Position numbers and translations under genes: made by a program. Shown in pieces: positions 29,350 to 39,874 of a stretch of 55,247 nt of DNA. Under the pieces are notes generated by a model. That model was not told where the DNA came from, made no database searches, and saw nothing but the letters and a program-made list of their open reading frames with translations. Numbering within the stretch: position 1 is the stretch's first letter; every line of letters starts with the position of its first letter. The DNA is from JAAYDI01 sp052034005 (lineage in GTDB: Bacteria; Planctomycetota; Planctomycetia; Pirellulales; Pirellulaceae): the NCBI GenBank assembly GCA_052034005.1, contig JBPOJB010000027.1, positions 1 to 55,247 of the forward strand, written 5' to 3'.

Positions 29350-29791
29350 GGATGAATGCCCTCTTGCGCTCGTGGTGGGGACGGCAGTCCGGCACGACCA
29401 TGTGCCACCGACGGCCGCACGCCCGATCCGAATCGAATACCGGCGTTCCGGAGGAAGTATACCCGGCATCGGGCCGGCCGAGAACCTCGAGTTCGCCGGC
29501 CGCCCGGCGAACTGCCGGCACGCCGCCGGTGTACTCACTGTCAGTTATCGGCATCCGGAAGGGCCGCCGGCCGCTCTTTGTCGTCGGCCGCGAACCGATC
29601 GGCCCGCCCGGGCGCGCGCCGCGCCGCGTCGCCCGCGCGCTGAGGCCGGCCGCCTGTGCCCATAAGGGGTTGGTTGCCAGCAGGTTATATCAATCGCGGC
29701 ACTCCTCCCTGAAATGTCCATGTCGTGGGTATGTTGTGCGGGTCCAGTCTGCCGGTCGGTCTCGCGGGAATGGGCCGATTCGCCATCGGCT
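29350..29791. other. Intergenic region upstream of the secreted-protein gene
   Basis: 442 bp between two minus-strand genes. It should hold the promoter of the secreted-protein gene and the 3' end of the comM transcript. A 6-bp hairpin (29774-29790, GCCGAT/ATCGGC) follows the comM stop but lacks a T-run. Nothing else stands out. Confidence 0.5.
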
Positions 29792-31330
29792 TCAGGTCCA
29801 GAACTTGCGGTCCAGGAGTCGGAAATTGATCGCCTCGGACAGGTGTGCCAGCTGGATGTCGTCGGCGTCGTCCAGGTCGGCGATGGTGCGTGCCACGCGG
29901 AGGATCTTGTCGTGTGCGCGGGCGGACAGGCCCAGCTCATTGACGCTGGATTTGAGCAACCCCAGGCACGGCTCGTTGAGTCGGCAGTACTGGCGGATCT
30001 GCCGCGAGGTCATGTGCGCGTTGGAGCGGGAGGCGGTGCCGGAGAACCGTTGCTGCTGGCGCCGGCGCGCCTGGACCACTTGCGAGCGCATGTCGGAGCT
30101 GCTGGTGCCCGCCTGCTGGCTTGCGAGTTCCTTGAACGGCACGGCGGGCACTTCGATGTGGATGTCGATCCGGTCGAGCAGCGGGCCGCTGATCTTGCCG
30201 ATGTACTTTTCGATCTGGGCGGTGTTGCAGTGGCACTCGCGGCGCGGGTCGGTGCGGAACCCGCAGGGGCAGGGGTTCAAGGCGGCCACCAGCATGAACT
30301 CGGCGGGGAACGTGGTGGAAGTCAGTGCCCGGGCGATGGTGACCACGCCGTCCTCGAGCGGCTGCCGCAGCACTTCCAAGGTGCGCCGGTTGAACTCGGG
30401 CAGTTCATCGAGGAAGAGCACGCCGTGGTGCGAGAGGCTGATTTCGCCGGGCGCCGGGATGCTGCCGCCGCCGACCAGCCCGGCGTCGCTGATCGTGTGG
30501 TGCGGGGACCGGAACGGGCGGCGCGCCAGGAGCGGCTGGCCGACCGGCAGGCGTCCCAGCGCGCTGTAGACGCGCGTGGCCTCGATCGATTCCGTGGCGG
30601 TCAAGGGCGGCAGGATGGAGGGCAGCCGCTTGGCCAGCATCGTCTTGCCCGAGCCTGGCGGGCCGAGCATCAGCAGGTTGTGCGCGCCGGCGGCGGCGAT
30701 CACCAGGGCCCGCTTGGCGGACTCCTGGCCGCGCACGTCGGAATAGTCGTCCTCGTAATGCGAGAGCGTGCTGAACAGCTCCTGCAACCGGGAAGGGACC
30801 GGGTCGATATCCAGGTGTCCGGCGAAGAACGCGGCCGCCTCGGCCAGCGACGAGACGGGGATCACCTCCAGCGGCTCGACCACCGCCGCCTCGGCCGCGT
30901 TCGTGTCGGGCACGACGATCCCGCGCAGGCCGCGTTGGCGGGCGGCCGAGATGGCCATCGACAGCGCGCCTTTGGCCGGGCGTGTGCGCCCCTCGAGCGA
31001 CAGCTCGCCCACCACGGCGTACAATTCGAACCGTTCGGAGGCCAGTTGCCCCGAGCCGGCCAGCACGCCCAACGTGATCGGCAGGTCGAACGAGGCGGCC
31101 TGCTTCGGGAGTTCGGCCGGGGCCAGGTTGATCACGACCCGATCTTGCGGGCGCTGGAACCCCGAATTGACGATCGCCCGCTCCACCCGGTGCGTGCTTT
31201 CCTTGACGGCCGCTTCGGGGAGCCCGACCAGGATGGTCTTGGGCAGCGTGGCGGGCGAGACATCCACTTCCACTTCCACGGGCACTGCTTCGATGCCCAG
31301 CAACGAGAACGTGCGCAGTCTGGCCAACAT
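29792..31330 (-). CDS. comM: ComM/YifB-type Mg-chelatase-like AAA+ ATPase
   Basis: 512 residues. An N-terminal Lon-protease-like domain without the catalytic dyad (VGLPEAAVKESTHRV, INLAPAELPKQAASFDLP) is followed by the AAA+ core. The core has Walker A GPPGSGKT (223-230), a Walker B in GVLFLDELPEF, and the Cys cluster NPCPCGFRTDPRRECHC. The C-terminal Mg_chelatase_C region (SARAHDKILRVARTIADLD) is present. In Vibrio and Acinetobacter ComM is a hexameric helicase that promotes branch migration during natural transformation. In non-competent bacteria its role is less clear. Confidence 0.92.
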   Translation of the reverse strand: MLARLRTFSLLGIEAVPVEVEVDVSPATLPKTILVGLPEAAVKESTHRVERAIVNSGFQRPQDRVVINLAPAELPKQAASFDLPITLGVLAGSGQLASERFELYAVVGELSLEGRTRPAKGALSMAISAARQRGLRGIVVPDTNAAEAAVVEPLEVIPVSSLAEAAAFFAGHLDIDPVPSRLQELFSTLSHYEDDYSDVRGQESAKRALVIAAAGAHNLLMLGPPGSGKTMLAKRLPSILPPLTATESIEATRVYSALGRLPVGQPLLARRPFRSPHHTISDAGLVGGGSIPAPGEISLSHHGVLFLDELPEFNRRTLEVLRQPLEDGVVTIARALTSTTFPAEFMLVAALNPCPCGFRTDPRRECHCNTAQIEKYIGKISGPLLDRIDIHIEVPAVPFKELASQQAGTSSSDMRSQVVQARRRQQQRFSGTASRSNAHMTSRQIRQYCRLNEPCLGLLKSSVNELGLSARAHDKILRVARTIADLDDADDIQLAHLSEAINFRLLDRKFWT

Positions 31331-31430
31331 GGCGCTTCCTCACGTTGGCCCGCGTCCTGCTCGCATCGCCGCGTTTATTGTGGCGCGTTGCCCCGGTGCC
31401 TGCAAGCCCTTTCCGCTGCAAAAAGGGCTG

Positions 31431-31474
31431 CAAAAAGGGGTCAGGACTCTTTTTTTACAAAGGGGTCAGGACTC
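31431..31474. repeat. Direct repeat of AAAGGGGTCAGGACTC
   Basis: Two copies, 31433-31449 and 31459-31474, separated by a T-run and a few bases. Similar GGGGTCAGGACTC strings are often seen next to mobile or REP-type elements, but no transposase is present here. Confidence 0.6.
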
Positions 31475-31707
31475 ATTAATTTGATGAACGCGGTGATCAT
31501 CGGCCGGGCGAACACGCTGTGTTCGATGACCAGATTGGGGCAGTTTTCGAAGTAGTGTCCTTCCAGCTTGTTGCCGTCCACCGTGTTGCTCAGCCGCAGC
31601 TGGTCGACATGCTTGGCGACGATCAGTCGGTCGCCGGTGGTCCGGCCATCGGAGAGGACGCGCGAGATCTGGATATCCCGGCTTTTGCAGATGTTGACAG
31701 CTACCAT
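31441..31707 (-). pseudogene. Possible remnant or small ORF with beta-helix-like pattern
   Basis: An 88-residue frame starting at ATG 31707. Its alternating pattern (DRLIVAKHVDQLRLSNTVDG, NCPNLVIEHSVFA) resembles turns of a right-handed beta-helix. It runs into the AGGGGTCAGGACTC repeat, which supplies the last residues and the stop. I read it as the truncated end of a larger gene or as chance coding; I cannot name a family. Confidence 0.25.
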
Positions 31708-31917
31708 GCTGAGGGTGCTTGGCAGACGCCGCCGCGATCGCACGCCGGACGTTCGTCGGCATGGCGCGCACTGGGGTGGTGAAAATCGGGGAAAACTTCG
31801 CCTGTCCTGTTTTGGGAAGACTTGTTCCATTGGCGATCGTTTCTGGACGTCGATGAGCAAGCCCGTGTGTCCGTACCGGCGGGATAGGGACGCACGAATA
31901 CGCCTGAGATTAGCGTC

Positions 31918-32100
31918 GTCCCGTTGGGACTCGCGTTTGGTGGATGTACGCAACCCAGGGCTGCGGCCCGGCTCGCACGGCTCGCCGGGCCTTCGCCCTG
32001 GGCTGTGATACAGATGTCCCTTCGGGACGTAAGAGACCGTCGTCATATGGCCGCTTGGCACGGCACAGGTCATAGGGGGCCAGCACAGGCCGGCAAGGAG
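31918..32100. repeat. Palindromic module plus partial ~150-bp element, copy C
   Basis: Very similar to 10888-11060: GTCCCGTTGGGACTCG, CCCAGGGCTGCGGCCCGGCT, GCCCTGGGCTGTGATACAG, then a ~80-bp part of the ~150-bp element (GGCCGCTTGGCACGGCACA). Here it has no tandem array and lacks the C-rich palindromes. Confidence 0.75.
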
Positions 32101-32180
32101 TCGGCTATACTGATGCGAAGGCACGGGCACATCGGGTTGGTCAGCCTTCAGTTTTCCATGCACGGCATAAGGAACACACC

Positions 32181-33035
32181 ATGAACATCACGCGCAGGGG
32201 TTTTCTCACAGGCGCTGGGGCAGCGTTGGCGGGTACGGCGCTGCTGGCTCGCGGGCGGAATCTGCAGGCCGGCACGGCCGCCACCGGGATCCGCGTTGGA
32301 AGTTGCGTGTTGGGTTTGGAACAGGCGCGTCAGGCCGGGCTGGAGGGCGCGGAGGTCAACGTGGGCGGCCCGGCCGAGCGGCTGGACATCGCCGATCCCC
32401 AGGTCCAGGCGCGGTACAAGGAGCAGATGCAGCAGACCGGGCTGCCCATCTGCTCGTTCATGATGGGCTTGTTCAACGCGTGCCCGCTGGCCAGCGACCC
32501 GCGTGCAGAAAGCTGGATGGCGCAGAGCATTGACGCGGCTCGCGACCTGGGCGCGCGGGTCATCCTGCTGGCCTTCTTCAGCAACGGCGACCTGTTGGAC
32601 GCCAACGAGCGTGTCAAGCGGGCCGATGTGGATGCGGCGGTGAAGCGCATCAAGGCCGTAGCGCCGCGCGCCAAGGACGCCGGCGTGATCCTCGGCATCG
32701 AGAACTACCTCAACGGCGAACAGAACGAGCGCATCCTCGATCGGATCGACAACGAGGCGGTGCAGATCTACTACGACGTGTACAACACCGGCACCACCAA
32801 GAAGCACGACGTGCCGGCGGACATCCGGCGGCTGAAAGGGCGCATCGCGCAGTTCCACTTCAAGAACGGCGACAAGTACCTGGACGCGGAACCGGCCAAG
32901 TTCGAACCGATCGCCGCGACCATTCGCGAGATCGGCTACCAGGGCTGGATCGTGCTGGAGACCTCCAGCCCCTCGGGCGATCCCGTGGCCGACGGCAAGC
33001 GGAACGGCGACTACGTCCGCGCGCTGTTCGCCTGA
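32181..33035 (+). CDS. Tat-exported TIM-barrel sugar isomerase/epimerase-like protein
   Basis: 284 residues with a twin-arginine signal (TRRGFLTGAGAALAGTALL) for export of a folded protein. The remainder is an AP-endonuclease-2/xylose-isomerase-like TIM barrel: GIENYLNG, YYDVYNTG, IAQFHFKNGDKY and WIVLETSSPSGD carry the likely metal ligands Glu, Asp, His and Glu. The enzyme probably acts on a sugar or cyclitol. Planctomycetes have many such exported proteins of unknown substrate. The following gene is a GH172-type glycosidase 165 bp further on in the same direction, so a shared carbohydrate pathway is possible. Confidence 0.85.
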   Translation: MNITRRGFLTGAGAALAGTALLARGRNLQAGTAATGIRVGSCVLGLEQARQAGLEGAEVNVGGPAERLDIADPQVQARYKEQMQQTGLPICSFMMGLFNACPLASDPRAESWMAQSIDAARDLGARVILLAFFSNGDLLDANERVKRADVDAAVKRIKAVAPRAKDAGVILGIENYLNGEQNERILDRIDNEAVQIYYDVYNTGTTKKHDVPADIRRLKGRIAQFHFKNGDKYLDAEPAKFEPIAATIREIGYQGWIVLETSSPSGDPVADGKRNGDYVRALFA

Positions 33036-33200
33036 TCCGATGTCGGCAAGCCCGGCCTCGGAAGAACCTGAACGTTCCCGGTCACAGGCCGCGTGGTCCT
33101 GCCAGTTGCAGGCTTCTTCCATGTACGGGGGCGCTGGGCCATAATGGTTGCCCGATAGGTCGTCTCGACGAGATTCCGTGAACCGATGAGGGAGAGAACG

Positions 33201-34400
33201 ATGCGTACCAGTCACGTGGCATGGGTATTGGCACTGATCCTGATGTCAGGCACGGCGGCAGCTCAGCAGCCGCCCGCCGGTATGGCGAGCGGCCTGGAGA
33301 CGAACCTCGGCAATTTGCACCGGCTTTCGCGGGCCCAGTCGCGATCGATCAGCCCGGAGAATTTCACGGGCGAGAAGGGGCAGGGCGGCATGGCGACGGA
33401 GGGCACCGGCGCGGGCGCCGCCGCGGACCTGGGCCAGGGCTGGAAAGTCTCGCCGTCCGTGCGCATCAAGGCCAAGAGCACATTCACGCTGGCCGAGATC
33501 GACGGCTCGGGCGCGATCCAGCAGATCTGGATGACGCCCGCGCCGCTGGACAAGACGCGGCTCAATATCCTGCGGTTCTACTGGGACGGCGAGGAGCATC
33601 CGTCGATCGAAGTGCCGTTGGGCGACTTCTTCGCCTGCGGCTGGGGCGCGTACTGCCAGATCAACTCGCTGGCCGTGTGCGTCAATCCCGGCAGCGCGTT
33701 CAACTGCTACTGGACCATGCCGTTTCGCAAGCGGGCCAAGATCACGCTGGAGAATCTCGACCAGCAGGACATGTGGCTCTACTACCAGATCAACTACACG
33801 CTGTGTGATGTGCCGGATGACGCCGCGTATTTCCATGCCCAGTTCCGGCGCGTCCACCAGCTCCCGGTCAAGACCGACTACACCATCCTCGATGGGGTGA
33901 CCGGGCGCGGACACTATGTGGGGACCTACATGGCGTGGGAGGTGCACAGCCCCGGCTGGTGGGGCGAAGGTGAAATCAAGTTCTTCCTGGACGGCGACCA
34001 GCAGTGGCCGACGATCTGCGGCACGGGGACCGAGGACTACTTCTGCGGCTCGTACAACTTCGAGAACCGCGCGACGAAGCTGTATCAGACGTTCAGCACG
34101 CCCTACACCGGGCTGGCCCAGGTGCTGCCGCCCGACGTGAGCTACCTGGTCGGGCAACGGTTCGGACTCTACCGCTGGCACATCACCGACCCGATCCGCT
34201 TCGAGAAGGACCTGAGAGTCACGATCCAGGCGCTCGGCTGGCGCACGGACGTCCAGGGCCGCTACTTGCCGCTGCAGGACGATATCGCCAGCGTGGCCTA
34301 CTGGTACCAGACCGAGCCGCACGCGAAGTTCCCCCCGCTGCCGGCTCCCGACCAGCTGATCGTTCAGCCGATCCAGGTCGAACGGCCGGACAAGAAGTGA
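33201..34400 (+). CDS. Secreted DUF2961 / GH172 family glycoside hydrolase
   Basis: 399 residues from ATG 33201, with Shine-Dalgarno GGGAGAG at 33190-33196. The signal peptide ends near TAAAQQ. The body is DUF2961, now glycoside hydrolase family GH172, with exo-acting fructofuranosidases and arabinofuranosidases. Recognisable parts are GSGAIQQIWMT, LRFYWDGEEHPSIEVPLGDFF, NCYWTMPFRKRAKI, CGTGTEDYFCGSYNF and HITDPIRFEKDL. The TGTEDYF segment holds acidic residues likely to be at the active site. Substrate not determinable from sequence. It converges on the SNF2 gene with 45 bp between stops. Confidence 0.85.
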   Translation: MRTSHVAWVLALILMSGTAAAQQPPAGMASGLETNLGNLHRLSRAQSRSISPENFTGEKGQGGMATEGTGAGAAADLGQGWKVSPSVRIKAKSTFTLAEIDGSGAIQQIWMTPAPLDKTRLNILRFYWDGEEHPSIEVPLGDFFACGWGAYCQINSLAVCVNPGSAFNCYWTMPFRKRAKITLENLDQQDMWLYYQINYTLCDVPDDAAYFHAQFRRVHQLPVKTDYTILDGVTGRGHYVGTYMAWEVHSPGWWGEGEIKFFLDGDQQWPTICGTGTEDYFCGSYNFENRATKLYQTFSTPYTGLAQVLPPDVSYLVGQRFGLYRWHITDPIRFEKDLRVTIQALGWRTDVQGRYLPLQDDIASVAYWYQTEPHAKFPPLPAPDQLIVQPIQVERPDKK

Positions 34401-34445
34401 CCGGACCTTGGGTGCACATGGCGCCTTCGGCCCGCACCATGGGCC

Positions 34446-37175
<2,730 letters not shown>

Positions 37176-37284
37176 GCGTCTGCCTCCTGCAGAGGAAAGA
37201 CCCCGGGGAAGATAGCATCCCGCGCCATGCCGCCGGATCCAGGCGGCGCGATCTGCCCTGCCTGCCTGTCGCCCGCCAACGGCG

Positions 37285-37307
37285 CGGCGCCAGTATACCT
37301 GGCGCCG
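37285..37307. repeat. Perfect 9-bp hairpin upstream of the SNF2 gene
   Basis: CGGCGCCAG (37285-37293) and CTGGCGCCG (37299-37307) around the loop TATAC. There is no T-run on either side, so termination is unproven. It lies between the candidate selenoprotein gene and the SNF2 gene and may act as an RNA-stability element. Confidence 0.55.
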
Positions 37308-37382
37308 GGAGTCTGCTGCAAGGGAGTCGCCGAAGGGCGCCGCGCGCGACCGGGCCCAACGGCAACTCCCCTCCAGCGCCGA

Positions 37383-39620
37383 TTACTCGCTCTTCTGCTC
37401 CGATCCGGCGCGGGCCTTCTCCTCCTCGCGCTGCTTGCGGTACTCCTGCAGGATCGTCCTCGCCACTGGGACGCGCGACATCAGTCCCAGCGACTGCTCG
37501 GCCAGCTGGCGCATCTGCGGATCATCGCCCTTGAGATACTCACCCAACGCGTGGGCCGCGTCGGTCGTGCCTTGCAGGCCTAACACCCGGGGCGCCAAGC
37601 GCTCCAGATGCTCGTCCTCGGCCGCGCGCTGGACGATCAACGCCGTCACTTTCGCGCTCTTGAAGCTGCCGAGCGACGTGAAGGCGAGCACCCGGACGGC
37701 CGGGTCCTCGGACGCCAACAGGCCCTCGATGGGCGGCAACCCCGACTCTTCCGCGTAGTTGGCCAACCCGCGAATCGCGTCTCCCAGGACCGCGCGGTCG
37801 CTGTGCGTGACGAGTTCCTGCAGCACGGTCAACGCCTCCGGAGCCTTCTGGCGCGAGAGGCCGACGGCGGCCGCCACCCGCACACGCGGGTCGGTGTCCG
37901 CCAAGAGCGACTTGAGGACCGGCCCAGCGCGATCGTCCAGCGTCATCGACAGCATGCGCGCCCCGCTCAGCCGCAGGACCGGCTCGTCGCGCTTGGAGAG
38001 GTCCACCGCCGCCGGCACAAGCTGGTCGGAGAAGAACCGGATGAACCCCTCGAACGCCACGCGGCGGTTCTCATCGAGGTTCGCGTCGCCAAGCTGAGTG
38101 ACCACCTCCGGCAGGACGTCCGGATTGCGCAGCGCCGCCACGACTGTCGACAGCAGCGAGAACGCCGTCTTGTCTTCAACCTGCAGCAGCCGTTGCATGA
38201 GCATCGACGCGACCTCGGGCCCCAAGCTGAAGATGTCCGATTGCGCCCTGTTGCGCGCCGCCGCGTCCGCACCGCTCAACAACGGGATCAGCTCGTCGAG
38301 CCGCGCCGTGTAGTACTGCTGCAAGGCCTCCCGGGCCCGCGGCAGACTGCTCGTGGCCAGGAACGTCCGCGCGGATCGGCTCACCTCCTGGTCCGCGTCC
38401 GCCAGCGCCTTAATGAACAGGTCCGTGGGGTCGAAACCCTCCAGATGCGTAACCATGCGGGCGGTGCGGCGACGCGTCTGGGCATCCTGGTCCGCCATGA
38501 GTTCACTGACGCGCGCGCCGGTCTGCTCCGGATCGACACGGTGGAGCGCCTCGACGATCCAGACCCGCGCCGGATGATCGGCGCGGGCCGCCAGCGTCTT
38601 GAGCAACTCGACGCTCTCCGGCAGACCCATGGCTGCCAAGGCCTCGGCCGCTTCGCGCCCCATGCGGGATTTCGGGTCGTCTAACAGCTTGGCAACCGCC
38701 GGGACGACCGCCGCGTCGCCCACGGCGCCGAGCACGTGGAGCGCCGCCCGACGCACGTTGCCGATGCCGTCTTCCAGCCCGTGCAGCGCCAACGGCAACG
38801 ACTCGACATCCTTCGCCTCGCCCAACAACTCGAGACTCGCCGCACGCACGTCGGGATCCGCGTCCGACGCCGCCGCGCGGATCTTGGCCAACAGCGGCTG
38901 GACCGGCTGCCCCAACAGCGCCAGGCCCGTGGCCGCACGCTGCTGGACCACCGCGTCCGGATCGTCCAGGAGCGGCGAGACCGCCGCCACGGCGTCCGGC
39001 ACGGCGTAGCGGCCCATCCGGAACGCGGCCAGGCCACGCACGGCCGGGTCGCTGCTCTCGAGACCCGCGGCAACCGCCTGGATCGCGTGCTCGACCAGCG
39101 GGTCGGTCGCCGCGTCCATCGCTTCGCCGCGCACGTTCTTGTAGCGGATCACGCCCTCATGGTCCAACACGTAGATCGTGGGCCACGCGTTGACGCCCCA
39201 GGCCTGAGAAATGGGACCCCGCGTGCTGCCACCGTTGGAAAAGGAACGCCAGGTGATGTTCTCACGCTCCAACGCGTCGAAGATCTTCTCGGGCGGGTCA
39301 CTGTTGACCCCGATGAGTGCAAACGGACGATTCGTCATGCGCTGCACGAGCGACCGCTCGTGCTCATACATCGCTCGGCAGGGCGGTCACCAATCGCCCC
39401 AGAAATCCAGCACGACCACTTTCCCGCGATAGTCGCTCAGCTTGAACGGCACACCGTCCAGATCAACCCCTGAAATATCGGGAGCAACCTTGCCGATCTC
39501 CAGGTCCGCCGGATCGTGCGCCTTGACCTCCTGAGCCGAAGACGCCCCGGCCCAGAACGCGCTGGCCAGCAACCCCAACGCCAGACAAATAGCCAGACTG
39601 GTTCTCACGAGCACTCGCAT
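37383..39620 (-). CDS. Candidate selenoprotein: secreted thioredoxin-like protein with HEAT repeats, in-frame TGA read as Sec
   Basis: One frame of 745 residues if the TGA at 39387-39389 is decoded as selenocysteine. Start ATG 39620 has AGGAGG 8 bp away. Residues 1-30 are a signal peptide. The thioredoxin/TlpA domain (about 40-185) contains GKVVVLDFWGDW, then TGA at residue 78, then PPC81RAM, giving WUPPC where relatives have WCPPC. The rest of the fold is intact (FALIGVNSD, the cis-proline in WGVNAWPTIYVLD). Residues about 190-720 are HEAT-like repeats, probably a protein-binding scaffold. A perfect stem-loop follows the TGA. The role is presumably periplasmic thiol redox or a reductase. The alternatives are a nonsense mutation or sequencing error, which would leave a dead N-terminal fragment. 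Confidence 0.78.
39344..39389 (-). promoter_or_regulatory. Candidate bacterial SECIS element with Sec UGA
   Basis: On the minus strand the UGA (39389-39387) is followed after 31 nt by an 8-bp perfect stem GCACGAGC/GCUCGUGC (39363-39356 with 39351-39344) closed by the tetraloop GGUC. Bacterial SECIS hairpins lie within the coding region just after the UGA, and bSECIS models expect the apical loop 16-37 nt downstream with a G among its first two positions; E. coli fdhF has GGUCU in its loop. All three features are met here. Confidence 0.65.
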
Positions 39621-39689
39621 CGCGCCCACCTCCTCGCCGAAGAAGAAGTTCAGAACTGTATGAGACGGTCCGCAGACTCCAATCGCGGC

Positions 39690-39695
39690 ATTATA
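39690..39695 (-). promoter_or_regulatory. Possible -10 box of the selenoprotein gene
   Basis: On the minus strand TATAAT is a perfect -10 hexamer, 69 bp upstream of the start codon, in otherwise GC-rich DNA. The hexamer 17 bp further up (TCGGCG) is a poor -35, so this would depend on an activator or on another sigma factor. Confidence 0.35.
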
Positions 39696-39874
39696 GGTAG
39701 CCGGCTAGTGCCCGCCGACGACCCGCGCCACCCCCACACCAATTGGGGGCTGGCCCACATTGGATCGGATTATTCTAACCCGCCGAACGGCTGGAAGGGA
39801 CCGGTCGACCCGTACGCTGCACCGTTTTTTCTGCCGATAAGCCCGGGATCGGAACAGGCGGGAAGTGCGCGTCG

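Larger units (their letters stand above)
31331..32180. repeat. Intergenic repeat block C
   Basis: 850 bp between the divergent genes comM and the Tat-exported TIM-barrel gene. Next to comM is a pair of AGGGGTCAGGACTC repeats, then a small open frame, then from 31918 a copy of the palindromic module and part of the ~150-bp element also present in block B. The right end, about 32100-32180, should hold the promoter of the plus-strand gene. Confidence 0.75.

Noticed and set aside
29222..29554. 110-residue minus-strand ORF upstream of the secreted-protein gene
   Set aside because: Overlaps the signal-peptide region of that gene in another frame and has no supporting motif.
39387..39629. Separate 80-residue secreted protein ending at TGA, with a second gene starting at 39371
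   Set aside because: Together they form one thioredoxin domain in one frame with only the redox position replaced by TGA. A separate start at 39371 would lack a signal peptide and half of the fold.
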